Both the position numbers and the translations under genes were made by a program. The notes beneath the pieces were generated by a model. That model was not told the origin of the DNA and did no database searches. It saw nothing but the letters and a program-made list of their open reading frames with translations. Of a stretch of 64,000 bases of DNA, positions 1-9,941 are shown one piece after another. Position 1 is the stretch's first letter. Each line of letters starts with the position of its first letter. The stretch spans positions 58,991,439-59,055,438 of the forward strand of contig NC_088800.1 in the NCBI RefSeq assembly GCF_011386835.1, in the 5' to 3' direction. Source of the stretch: Chrysemys picta bellii (taxonomy: Eukaryota; Chordata; Testudines; Emydidae).

Positions 1-720
1 TGGGGTAAGAGGGAAGATCCTCTCATGGATCAGTAGCTGGTTAAAAGATAGTGAAAATGGTAGGAATAAATGGTCAGTTTTCACAGTGGAGAGAGGTAAA
101 TAGGCCCTCCAGGGATCTGTACTGAGACCAGTGCTGTTCAACATATTTATAAATGATCTGGAAAAGGGGGTGGACAATGAGGTGGCAAAATTTGCAGAGA
201 GCACAAAATTACTCAAGATAGTTAAGTCCAAAGCTGATTGTGAAGAGTTACAAAAGGATCTCACAAAACTGTGTAACTAGGCAACAAAATGGCAGATGAA
301 ATTCAGTGTTGATAAATGCAAAGTAATGCACATTGGAAAATATCCCAACTATACATACAAAATGATGGGATCTAAATTAGCTGTCACCACTCTAGAAAGC
401 TCTTAGTCATTGTGGATAGTTCTTTGAAAACACCTGCTCAGTGTGCAGCGGCAGTCAAAAAAGCGTAACAATCTTAGGATAGATATGAAACAGAAAATAT
501 CATAATGCCACGATATAACTGCTATGTAATGCCCACACCTTAAATACTGCATGCAGTTCTGGTCACCCAATCTCAAAAAAAAAAAGATATTCCACTAACA
601 GAACAGGTAATGAGATTAGGGGATTGGAAATTATCAAGATCCATCAATGTGAAGAGTCCCCACTCCAAAATGAAGAACTGAAACATTGTTTTTCAAAAGA
701 TGTAAAAACTAAGATATCTA
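1..720 (+). mobile_element. CR1-type LINE fragment, reverse transcriptase region (decayed)
   Basis: Conceptual translation of the plus strand, across several stops, gives the 3' half of a non-LTR reverse transcriptase: a GSVLRPVLFNIFINDLEKG-type block near 115-170, then KFAESTKL where the catalytic FADD motif is normally found, then KWQMKFSVDKCKVMHIGK near 290-340 and a block resembling YCMQFWSPNLKK near 545-580. The aspartate pair at the active site is lost and in-frame stops occur at several points, so this is a dead copy. It runs off the left edge of the window. Family assignment is from recognition of the CR1-like RT motifs; the subfamily is not resolved. Confidence 0.8.
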
Positions 721-1682
721 TGTGTAGTTGATAATAATAATTGTAATAATAAACAGGAGCAATCAGCAGTTGTACTACTCTTCAATAGCCAAAGAAGCAA
801 CAACCTCAATAATCACCAGCTGGCACTTTTACACAGTATTCAATACATCTAAAAATGCGCAGGGTACACTGAATAACCGTCTAATAGATTACAGGGAATG
901 TACTTTTAATGAAAAACAGTATTTTGCATATACCCCTCTGCCTTGCATGTGAGAAAGAGCTAAGAGAACATAGATGGTTCTTGGATTTAAGAGAGAAGCT
1001 TGTCTAAGACATTCCCTCCCATTCCATAGAGATCCATGCTAAATTAAGCTGGTCAAATTCTCAAAAAAAGACAAAACAGACTAGCTCCAATACCAATGTG
1101 GATGAAAGCACTGAGTTTAGTTTGCTAGAAGTCACGGGGTCAGGTTACTTTATTATTCAAATTGCCACTAGATACTTGTGAAAAAAATCTGAGGTTCCCA
1201 AAGGTCTGAGCTAAATGAATGTGTGGGTTAATATTAATTATTTATTATTACACACTTATTTAGCAATTTGTACTGGAAAATGTGTTATTTTCACTATTTG
1301 TTATTTTCCTGTTTAAAATGTTTCAATCAATCAGGGAGCAGCAATAATATATTGAGCCATATTACAAAGGATTTTAGTGGTGCATAGACCTTGTGCTGGT
1401 TCTCTGCCCAAGGATGAATTTCCACTTACTTGTATTGCTTTCCAGCCCGAAGTCTAACTATGTAGTCTAACATATTTTCTAACTGACTTACAGTTGAGTG
1501 GTGGCATGCTGTTAAATGGTACTAAAAAAGCACCGAGGTCCATGTTCTGGTGTCTCTTACAGTGGTGTAAATCTGCAGTAACTCCACTAATGCCAAAGGT
1601 AATAATCTACATATAAACTAAAAGACAGAATTTTGGTCCCTGTCTTTGAAAAATAAAGCCACTGTACATTAGTTTATGTGGA
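721..1682. other. No recognisable gene; AT-rich intergenic DNA
   Basis: Only short chance reading frames are present (the longest about 74 codons) and they have no recognisable motif. No clear repeat was identified. Confidence 0.6.
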
Positions 1683-1768
1683 TCAGATCCTAGGCGGTAT
1701 AAATTTTGTAGTCAATAGCTGTATGCCTAGAGCTATGCTAATTTACACCACCTGAGAATCTAGCCCTA
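1683..1768. repeat. Short palindromic interspersed repeat
   Basis: The left half (gatcctaggcggtataaat) is an imperfect inverted copy of the right half (atttacaccacctgagaatc). The sequence belongs to a group of short palindromic repeats seen repeatedly in this window. Confidence 0.5.
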
Positions 1769-2520
1769 TGTGTCTTCAGTTTCGAAGCTTTGCTTGGGGA
1801 AAGGTCCTCTCAAAAAGTTGTCAGGGAAGTATTAGACTATATATAAATTTGAAGAGTTTGCATTAAACAGTACCCCAGCAGTTCCTCACAGACAGGGAAA
1901 GACAAGACACTGCCAGGAGTTGGGCATCTGGAAACATTTAAAAATCTCTTTCCCTAGCCCAGGTTAGTGAAGGAGCTTATCTCTGCTCATGACATTCAGT
2001 CCTTAAAATATTTCATTCAGAGCACACTGCTTTCTTGTGTTGGATACAACATTACCACTCTCCTTGTGCTTTACACATCTGGTTTTCAGAACAAGTGCTT
2101 CAAAATTCAGTGGCTGTTGTGAGGATCCTTCCTGGAAATGCCAAATAAAAGCATAGAAGTGAGGCACTTCCTTTATGCAAGGAAAGGAGTCAGGCTGCAT
2201 GATATTCGTATTGGTAAGCACATTTTTGTCTTGACTGACTTAATCCTGGCTGTTACATTGCCTTGGAAACAAAAGTTCTTGGCTGGGATTAGTTGTCCAA
2301 TTTCTTGGATTGTTCTTCTGTTGTCATTCAAATCCTAGACCTTGCATATGCTTTTCCCACTGTATACTATGAAACCTGCTTATAATGAATACAGTGAAAC
2401 ACCACGTATAGTTTAGTAGACTGTGTCTCTCAAATTCTTTCCATTCACTGAAAAGTGAAAATTGCAATTCTGCTTCTAGTGACCCTCATCTATAGGAAAG
2501 CATCCCTGTTCCAGAAAAGC

Positions 2521-2616
2521 ACTTGCATATCTAACTCCCACTGAAGTCAATGGGACTTAAGCAGATGCTCAAAGTTAAACATGTGCTTGAATGCTTTCCT
2601 GAGTGAGGGCCATAGT
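2521..2616. repeat. Short interspersed repeat with a gaagtcaatggga core
   Basis: It contains cactgaagtcaatggga followed by a purine-rich stretch ending tgagtgagggcc. Related text recurs near 63228-63372. The flanks at 1769-2520 and 2617-3219 show no recognisable gene. Confidence 0.45.
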
Positions 2617-3223
2617 GAGGTTTTTTTTTTTCTGTGAAATACAAATAACTTCACCAGCAAAAGGTTTCATTATGTATACAAAGTAACCTGTAGCTCTTCT
2701 GGGAAACTCTACCAGCAACTCCTTAGTTCAATTGTTAAACACAGACGTAGAAATGTTCCTTTTGACAATCTGTCAGACTTCAGTACCTCCATAAAAATCA
2801 AAATACTAATTATTACTTATTATAAACTTACCAGCACCCCAAAGCTGAGCAAACCTTACCACCATGAGCATCCTGGACAAGAGAGTTTATCTCAGTACCC
2901 TTTGGAAAGATTTGCATTTGAAATTAGAGACATTTACTTGTAACTGCCCTTTCTTTGGAGGTTTGTGAGCAGCAATAAAGAACTTCTAAATGCTGTATTT
3001 TGTAGGTTTGATGTTAATTTTCAGAAATAAAGAAGAGCTATAATTTAAGTACACTCTTGGTACCAGCATTATGAAACTTCCACTGCTAGGCATTTATCTT
3101 ATCTCCTGGCAACAGTGAGTTCTGTTCACAACCATTTCTTTGCAAAATTTGTTTTTGTTAGAAAAGAGAAAATTAGAGTTATTTACTTTATAGCCCAAAG
3201 AGCTATTTTCCTCAATTATTTCC

Positions 3224-3872
3224 TGCAGTTTATTAGAGTCATACGGTTTAAGGCTAGAAGGGACCACCAGATCATATAGTCTGGCTTCCTGTATATCACA
3301 GGACACAAACACAGCTACACTAGACCCAAGAACCAAAGCCCACAGGAGACTAGACATTTGTTTGCCAGAAGAAGAGACTAGGAGGGACCTAGGTGCACTA
3401 ATGAAATGATTAATTGAGAGAGACCCAGATAATCCTGGCAAGTGACCCACACCTACACGCTGCAGAGGAAGGTGGAAAACCCCCAAGTTCACTGCCAATC
3501 TTATCTGGGCACTGAGCATGTGAACAAGAACCAGCCAGCCAAGCACCTGCAAGAGAATGCTTGGTGCCATCACAGAGCTCTGGCCCTCTCCATCCAATGT
3601 CCTATCTCTAACCATGACCAATGCTGATGCTTCAGAAGAAGGAGATAAAGAAAATCTGAAAACAATGGGAGGGATATAAAAAAATCCTTTCCTGACCTCT
3701 GCAGGTGCCTGGCTGAAGCACTGAACCATGAGCTTTTGGGAACATAAAACATAAACCGGAAGTGAGCACATGGACTGCTGATCCCTGCCCTCTACCATCA
3801 CAAGCAACCCTGTCATACAATCAGACTGATACATTTGTCCATCTCTCTTAAAACTAATTAAATTGTTTGCCC
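3224..3872 (-). mobile_element. CR1 LINE copy in antisense orientation, interrupted by the LTR element
   Basis: The plus strand starts with ggctagaagggaccaccag, the reverse complement of a CR1 3' end (ggtccctt... type), and continues through blocks I recognise as antisense CR1 (for example gaggaaggtggaaaaccccc and ccatccaatgtcctatctc). The Ty3/Gypsy element begins at 3873, and a short CR1-like remnant may continue after 9367. This copy is therefore older than the LTR element. A 246-codon antisense frame across it shows no RT motif and is taken as chance. Confidence 0.7.
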
Positions 3873-4377
3873 TGTGATACAGGAGGACCAGGGAGAAGTG
3901 GTAGAAGGGAAGTATATAAACCCTAGGTTAATTAAGGCGTGGTTCCCTGTAGACTAGGGAGGGTTGCTACAGGTTAATTGGAGCACCTGTAATCAATTAA
4001 GGCCCTGTTAGAAACCTAATAATACCCCCTGCTTCAGGCAGTCAGGGGGAAGGAGAGAGGACTGGAGCTTGGAGGTGTGCTGTGAGACTTGGAGGAACAG
4101 AAAACCGGAGTAAGGGAGACCCTGCCCCAGCGTTTAAGGACTGAAGGTACCCCACCCAAGGGGGAAGAGGGTAAGAACCTGCAAGGGTTGAGAGGGGCTG
4201 GAACTCAGAATGAGGAGCAAACCCAGACCCCTCCCCCGCTTCCCTCCTTTACCACCTTCCTGGGCCACTAGTGGGGCCCTCGGTGCCCCAAGAGCAGGGG
4301 TAAAGGGTGGTATTTTAGCTCCTGCCCCTCCAAGAAAAGCGCAGGATCCACCATACTATATTGACCAGCTTGTCACA
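3873..4377 (+). repeat. 5' LTR of the Gmr1-like element
   Basis: It begins tgtgatacagg and ends cttgtcaca (TG...CA). A TATA-like tatataaa lies at 3913-3920. Where the 3' LTR has AATAAA, this copy reads AATAAT (4018-4023). It aligns end to end with 8858-9367. Confidence 0.9.
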
Positions 4378-4379
4378 CG

Positions 4380-4397
4380 TGGTGTCAGGGGTAGGAT
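4380..4397 (+). promoter_or_regulatory. Primer-binding site, probably tRNA-Leu
   Basis: Two bases after the 5' LTR the sequence tggtgtcaggggtaggat starts with TGGT, complementary to a tRNA 3' CCA end plus discriminator. The continuation resembles the complement of a leucine tRNA acceptor/T-arm, as in several Ty3/Gypsy groups. The tRNA identity is inferred from memory of that tRNA and was not computed. Confidence 0.6.
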
Positions 4398-4448
4398 CTC
4401 TGCGCTGTGAACATAATCCAGAGTGTGTCACCTCCACCCTGCCTCAAG

Positions 4449-5385
4449 ATGGAGGATCTGGTCAAAGCACTGTTGCAAGCCACTGCCGCCCAGCAGGAGG
4501 CTACCCGGGTCCAGGCAGCTGCCCAACAGGAGGCCATGCGGCTGCAGCAAGAGACCCAATCACCTGTTGATGACCCAGGCCACCTAAGATCAGGCCATGC
4601 TGCAGGAACTAGTGAACCAAGTGAAGGTCCTTACGGAGCTGAGCCGCGGGTATGATGGGACACGGACCATACGGGCCAGCTACTGTCTGCAGAAAATGAC
4701 CCGGGAGGATGATGTGGAGGCGTACCTCCTGGCTTTTGAGAGGACAGCTCTGAGGGAGGCCTGGCCCCGAGCCCAGTGGTCAGGGATCCTTGCCCCATTT
4801 TTGTGCGGGGAGGCCCAGAAGGCCTACTGTGATATGATCACAGAGGAGGCAGCAGATTATCCCGGACTGAAGGCGGAGATCCTAGCCAGGGCAGGGGTAA
4901 CAATGGCCTTGAGAGCCCGGAGGTTCCATGAATGGCAGTACTGTGAAGAGAAGACACCACGATCACAACTATTTGACCTAATCCACCTAGCCCGGAACAG
5001 GTTACACCCAGAGGCTCTCAGCTCAGATAAAATGATGGAGCTCCTGGTACTGGACCACAATACGAGGGGACTACCCTTGGGCCTCCAAGCCTGGGTAGGC
5101 CAGAATGACCCCTCCACCTATGACGAACTAGTCACCCTTGTAGAGAGACAACTGGCAGCCCGTGAACTGTTTGAAACCCTGGGAGGTGAAACACTGCGTT
5201 TTAGGAAACCAGTCCCAACCTCGAGGCCCAGGATCATCGAGAACTCCAGGAAAGCCATAGCTGGAAGAACAGGCACCAAGGAGTGGCCTGAGGCCCCAAA
5301 GGGGTCTGGGGGGAGAGGTTTGGGGAAGCGAGTCAGAGGGCCCAAGATAGAGGGCAACCTCCGGAATGAGATTTCGCTGTTATGA
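4449..5385 (+). pseudogene. gag: gag-like polyprotein with a SCAN-like capsid domain (broken)
   Basis: The frame opens with ATG at 4449 (MEDLVKALLQATAAQ, then a Q/A/E-rich helical stretch). It is broken between about 4560 and 4600 by a frame change next to an in-frame TAA (4585-4587). It continues from 4597 to the stop at 5385. Counting from 4597, residues about 35-190 resemble the SCAN domain: RRFHEWQY, a basic helix, then [19 protein letters not shown] and [11 protein letters not shown], matching the SCAN ELLVLEQF...LQAWV...AVTLLEDL pattern. SCAN domains of vertebrate zinc-finger proteins are known to derive from the capsid of Gmr1-like gag (Emerson and Thomas 2011). The product would assemble the particle around element RNA in the cytoplasm. 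A basic tail ([11 protein letters not shown]) precedes the zinc knuckle, which lies in another frame. Confidence 0.85.
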
Positions 5386-5811
5386 GTGTGGGGAGTTGGG
5401 GCATATAGCAGCCCAGTACCCCAACAGGGAGGAGCCCATACAATGTAATCTGGGGGATCCCGGGGAACAATGTGGCCTAATCAGCCTGGTGGGGGCTGCG
5501 ATGGCCCAACATGAGTACACCAGGCCAGTAAAGATGAATGGCATCCAGACCATAGCTTTGGTGGACTCTGGGAGTGCGTCACTTTGGTCTCAGGGAAATC
5601 AGTGGGGCAAGACCAACTGAGCCGAGCCAAGAGCACTGGAGTGACATGTGTCCATGGCACAGTAAATTTCTACCCTACAATTCCAATACGGATTGAGATC
5701 CAGGGAAGTACTACCAAGATGACTGCAGAGGTGGTCCCCAAGCTCCCCTACCCAGTCTTAATTGGCAGGGACTTTCCTGGGTTCGAGAGCCTACTCCCCC
5801 CATTGAGTTAG
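5366..5811 (+). pseudogene. Zinc knuckle plus aspartic protease remnant
   Basis: From 5366 the frame gives a retroviral-type CCHC knuckle, [14 protein letters not shown], in which the last cysteine is replaced by tyrosine (C-C-H-Y), so zinc binding would be impaired. About 50 residues later comes IALVDSGSASL, the DSG active-site triad of a retropepsin-like protease. That frame stops at 5620. A second frame (5584-5811) carries the protease C-terminal half with the hydrophobic block PYPVLIGRDF. A frameshift near 5585-5615 therefore splits the protease. Its expected role is processing the Gag-Pol polyprotein. It lies directly between gag and integrase. Confidence 0.8.
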
Positions 5812-5840
5812 GGAAGGGAAGTAAACCCCGAGCACAGAAT

Positions 5841-7400
5841 GTGAGGTGCCCATGGATGATCTCTACCACAATTTTTGCTGGGTTTTCCCCAGAGTTATTT
5901 TCACCTGGGAAGTCCCGGAAATCCAGATGGGAAAGGAGAGCAGACAAAAGATTAGGAACCAGGATCTTGGCAGCAAACCAGAAAGCTGCCCTGGTTGGGA
6001 GGAAGGCTCGTGGAGACCCAGAGATGGCCTCCAGCACGAGCAGAAGCACCCCAAAAGAAGGAGGAGAACCCAAGTCAATAGAATCAGGCCAGATTGGTCC
6101 CGCACGCGAATGTTTTGGGCAGGACCAAGCCGATGACCCACTATATGCAAACGCGAGGGAGGAGATAGTAGAGGTAAATGGCGTGCCAGTAGAAGGGAAA
6201 ACCAAAGGCACAGGGCCATACTATATAATCAAGCAGGATCTGTTGTACCGGGTAGTGCCAATATGGGGGGAAGTAGTAGAACAGCTCTTGGTGCCACGGA
6301 AGCACACAAGGGCTGTATTAGAATTAGCTCACAGTCATCTGTTTGGGGGACATTTAGGAGCAGACAAGACCCTGGATAGAGTCCTAAGAAAGTTCTACTG
6401 TCCGGGGGTACGGGCAGAAGTCCGACACTATTGCACCTCCTGCCCAGAGTGCCAGCTGCATAGTCCCCAACCTCAGTTAAGGGCCCCGTTGGTACCCTTG
6501 CCCATAATTGAAGTTCCCTTTGAAAGAATAGCAATGGATCTAGTGGGCCCACTAGGAAGAACAGCCCGGGGCCACCGAAGCATACTTGTCATCCTGGACT
6601 ACGCTACACGGTACCCTGAAGCCATTCCTCTAAGGAACCCCATGTCCAAGGCAATCGCAAAAGAACTGGTGCAGGTTTTTGCTAGGGTAGGCATCCCTAA
6701 GGAGATCCTGACAGCTCAAGGGACTCCCTTCATGTCGAGAGTAATGAAAGACTTATGTACCCTGCTCCGCATCCAAGCCTTGTGGACCTCGGTCTATCAT
6801 CCCCAAACAGATGGTCTGGTTGAGTGATTTAACCACACTTTCAAGAGTATGATCTGAAAGGTGGTGGCCCAAGATGGAAAAGATTGGGATACCCTCCTAC
6901 CATATCTGATGTTTGCAATACGAGAAGTTCCCCAAGCCTCTACTGGTTTTTCCCCTTTCGAGCTACCGTATGGACGCCACCCACGTGGCATATTAGACAT
7001 CGCGGCGGACGAATGGGAGGAACAACCCAACCCAGGGAAGAATGTCATTGCACACGTAGCCCAGATGAGAGAACGAATAACCCAAGTGACCCCCATAGTA
7101 CGAGAGCATTTGGAGAAAGCACAAGAGGCCCAACGAACCTACTACAATCGTCGGGCAAAAACATGGAAATTTCAACCAGGAGAACAGGTGTTGTGCTGGT
7201 ACCAACAGCAGAAAGTAAGCCCCTGGCCAGTTGGCATGGACCCTATGAGATCGTGGAAGTTGTTGGGGAGGTGAATTATAAGGTAAAGCAGCCAGACCAC
7301 CGAAGGCCAGAGCAGATCTATCATGTCAACTTACTGAAACCCTGGCACGATCGGGAGACGTGCCTGGCCATCCTGCCGGCCACACCCCAGGCAGATGGCC
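5841..7400 (+). pseudogene. pol: Integrase (HHCC, DDE core, GPY/F module), broken, located upstream of RT
   Basis: One frame runs 5841-7274 with in-frame TGA codons at 6825-6827 and 6855-6857, then shifts frame near 7190-7230. After a charged linker, the N-terminal zinc-binding region shows AHSHLFGGHLGADKT and, about 30 residues on, CTSCPEC (HHCC type). The catalytic core has the first Asp in AMDLVGPLG. The second Asp position reads ILTAQGTPF, with Ala where Asp is expected. The Glu is in HPQTDGLVE, immediately before the first stop. The C-terminal GPY/F module follows as WHGPYEIVEVVGEVNYKV near 7235-7290. Integrase would insert element cDNA into the genome. Loss of one catalytic acidic residue, two stops and a frameshift make this copy inactive. 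Its position before reverse transcriptase is the key diagnostic feature. Confidence 0.88.
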
Positions 7401-8330
7401 CACAAGAGCAGGTAAGGATATCCCCCGAATTAGCCCCAGAACAACAAACAGAGGTCATCGAAATGATCCAGCGGAACCAAGATGTGTTCTCCACACAACC
7501 AGGCCGTACGACGCTGATCCAACACCACATTGTCACCTGTCCCAGAGCAAGGGTGACCATAAAACCATATCGCATACCGGAGGCAAAAAGAGAAGAAATT
7601 AGGGCAGAAGTAAGGAAGATGCTGGAACTTGGGGTGATTGAGGAATCCCACAGCTAGTGGTCCAGCCCTATTGTCTTGGTCCCCAAGCCTGATGGCACCC
7701 TGAGGTTTTGTAATGACTTTCGGAAGTTAAATGAGGTATCCCAATTTGATGCCTACCCAATACCACATGTTGATGAGCTGGTGGATCAGTTAGGCAAGGC
7801 CTGATACTTGACCACTTTGGACTTGACAAAAGGCTACTGGCAGATCCCCCTGGCTGAGGACGCCAAGGAAAAAACCCCTTTCTCTACACCTGATGGCCTC
7901 TTCCAATAGACCATCCTCCCTTTTGGGCTCCATGGGGCCCCCGCAACTTTCCAACGATTGATTGACAGATCACTTCGACCCCATGCCAAGTATGCTTCTG
8001 CCTATTTAGATGACGTGGTAATCCATAGGCCTGACTGGGAGACACACCTGGGGAAAGTGGAAGCGGTACTAGATACTCTTAGACAGGCTGGCCTCACCGC
8101 TAACCCATCCAAATGTGCAATAGGGCTAGCCGAGGCCAGATATCTCGGGTATGTAGTCGGAAGGGGCCTGGTGAAGCCCCAGTGGAACAAAGTGGAGGCA
8201 ATACAGAAATGGCCCCGCCCAATCCGCAAAAAACAAGTCAGAGCATTCTTAGGGATAGTAGGGTACTATCGCCGGTTCATCCCTCACTTCGCCACAAGGG
8301 CAGTGCCTCTGACGAACCTGATGAGAGCTC
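7401..8330 (+). pseudogene. pol: Reverse transcriptase domain, broken by stops
   Basis: The frame continues directly from the integrase GPY/F module. Recognisable Ty3/Gypsy RT motifs in order are: an N-terminal EEIRAEVRKMLELGVIEES block (~7590-7650), SPIVLVPKPDGTLRF (~7665-7710), the catalytic TTLDLTKGYWQIPL (~7810-7850), PFGLHGAPATFQRL (~7920-7960) and the active-site AYLDDVV (~8000-8020), followed by FLGIVGYYRRFIPHF in the connection (~8245-8290). In-frame stops are at 7655-7657 (TAG), 7802-7804 (TGA) and 7907-7909 (TAG). The YLDD aspartates are intact. The enzyme would copy element RNA to cDNA. Inactivation is by stops rather than by loss of the catalytic box. Confidence 0.9.
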
Positions 8331-8840
8331 GGGGCCCGGAGATAGTTAAGTGGACTGAGGAAGCAGAGGAAGCTTTCACAGACCTAAGGACAACCCTTTG
8401 CAGCCATCCAGTGCTCATAGCCCCAAATTTCACAAAGGAATTCATCCTACAAACAGACGCCTCAGAGGTAGGACTTGAGGCCGTCCTTTCACAGATGGTG
8501 GGAGATGAGAAGCACCCAATCCTTTACCTTAGCCGAAAGCTCCTGCCCAGGGAGCAACAGTATGCCGTAGTAGAAAAGGAATGCCTAGCAATTAAATGGG
8601 CCATGGAGATTCTACAGTACTATCTACTTGGGCGGCAGTTCACCCTGGTGATGGACCACGCCCCACTCCAATGGATGCACACAAATAAGGAGAGGAATGC
8701 ATGAGTGACTAGATGGTTCCTGTCCCTACAACCTTTTCACTTCCAGATCCAGCATAGAGCCGGCAGCCAACACAGCAATGTGGACGGCCTATCACGACAA
8801 CATTGTCTTTCATCCCAAGTAGCCCAACCCCATGGCGTTG
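8331..8840 (+). pseudogene. pol: RNase H domain of pol
   Basis: In the same frame as RT. The domain shows the first catalytic Asp in FILQTDASEVGLEAVLSQ, the Glu in VVEKECLAIKWA, the third acidic residue in VMDHAPLQW, and NVDGLSR near the end. An in-frame TGA occurs at 8702-8704, after which the frame reopens (TRWFLSLQPFHF). RNase H degrades the RNA strand of the hybrid during reverse transcription. The frame ends about 15-20 bases before the polypurine tract and 3' LTR, leaving no room for an envelope-like gene. Confidence 0.88.
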
Positions 8841-8857
8841 AGCAGGGGTGGGGGATA
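8841..8857 (+). promoter_or_regulatory. Polypurine tract
   Basis: The run agcaggggtgggggata lies directly before the 3' LTR and would prime plus-strand synthesis. Confidence 0.75.
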
Positions 8858-9367
8858 TGTGATACAGGAGGGCCAGGGAGCAGTGGGAAGTGGTAGAAGG
8901 GAAGTATATAAACCCTAGGTTAATTAAGGCGTGGTTCCCTGTAGACTAGGGAGGGCTGCTACAGGTTAATTGGAGCACCTGTAATCAATTAAGGCCCCGT
9001 TAGAAACCTAATAAAACCCCCTGCTTCAGGCAGTCAGGGGAAGGAGAGAGGACTGGAGCGTGGAGGTGTGCTGTGAGACTTGGAGGAACAGAAAACCAGA
9101 GTAAGGGAGACCCTGCCCCAGCGTTTAAGGACTGAAGGTACCCCACCCAAGGGGGAAGAGGGTAAGAACCTGCAAGGGTTGAGAGGGGCTGGGACTCAGA
9201 GTGAGGAGCAAACCCAGACCCCTCCCCCGCTTCCCTCCTTTACCACCTTCCTGGGCCACTAGTGGGGCCCTCGGTGCCCCAAGAGCAGGGGTTAGGGGTG
9301 GTATTTTAGCCCCCCCTCACCAAGAAAAGCGCAGGATCCACCATACTATATTGACCATCTTGTCTCA
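8858..9367 (+). repeat. 3' LTR of the Gmr1-like element
   Basis: It begins tgtgatacagg and ends cttgtctca. tatataaa is at 8905-8912 and a canonical AATAAA at 9010-9015. It is slightly longer than the 5' LTR because of an extra block near 8880-8892. Confidence 0.9.
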
Positions 9368-9941
9368 GACCCCACAACTTATTGCACATGTCCACTTCTT
9401 GTGGTCACATTACTAGGATGCTTACTTGAGATCTAATGGTGGATTGAGTTAATCTGAATTTCAAAAAATTAAGATTGTTTCATCGATCAATGTGAAAAAG
9501 AAAGAGTGAAACATTAACAGAGTCTTCTCTTACTTTGTATATGTTTTTGTACAGTAGCAATTGTCTGGAGCACTGCTAAGTCCTCTGGGAATATATGATT
9601 AGTGAAGTACCATCTTGACCCACTTTTGATGTTCTTTGGAGAATAAAATTTAATATACAGCATAAAAGCTTCAGGGTTCATGTTCTGGTTGTAGTTGTTG
9701 TAAATTACTATCCCATTTGTAGGAAATGGAGAGAGATGTTAAAGAAACAATGCAGTTAAGGTGTCTGTCATGCATTAACACATCTGTTTACTTGATCAGA
9801 ATTTAAATATTGTATAGTGGGATTCTATGAAAGCCTGTTTGGGAAGAAAGCTTCTGAGAAACATTCACGTAGACCAACATTGACTTTTTCATTGGTGACT
9901 ATGCCACAGTTGCTTTGTTAGGGCCATCAGAAATAGTGAAG
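9368..9941. other. No recognisable gene or repeat
   Basis: Flank of the LTR element. There is no open frame above 60 codons apart from LTR read-through, and no motif. Confidence 0.5.

Larger units (their letters stand above)
3873..9367 (+). mobile_element. Gmr1-like Ty3/Gypsy LTR retrotransposon, near full length, inactivated
   Basis: Two direct LTRs bound a 4.5-kb interior with a primer-binding site, a gag-like frame, a protease, an integrase, a reverse transcriptase, an RNase H and a polypurine tract, in that order. Integrase upstream of reverse transcriptase is the opposite of ordinary Ty3/Gypsy elements and is the hallmark of the Gmr1-type group (established knowledge; Goodwin and Poulter 2002). 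No envelope-like frame is visible. Frameshifts and in-frame stops occur in every domain, so it cannot encode its proteins. The flanking 5-mers tgccc (3868-3872) and gaccc (9368-9372) look like a decayed target duplication. The LTRs differ at roughly a dozen and a half positions plus small indels by eye, indicating a moderately old insertion. Confidence 0.9.

Noticed and set aside
3094..3834. 246-codon minus-strand frame
   Set aside because: Overlaps the CR1 copy but shows no RT motif; the product looks like chance.
4089..4410. Short frames in the LTRs (also 9080-9416)
   Set aside because: They are within LTR U3/R sequence and are duplicated in both LTRs; no protein motif.
8705..8857. Possible envelope-like or accessory gene after pol
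   Set aside because: The space between RNase H and the 3' LTR is under 20 bases after the last pol-like residues.
3868..9372. Clean target duplication for the Gmr1-like element
   Set aside because: tgccc and gaccc share only part of the pentamer, so the duplication is reported as decayed and not as intact.
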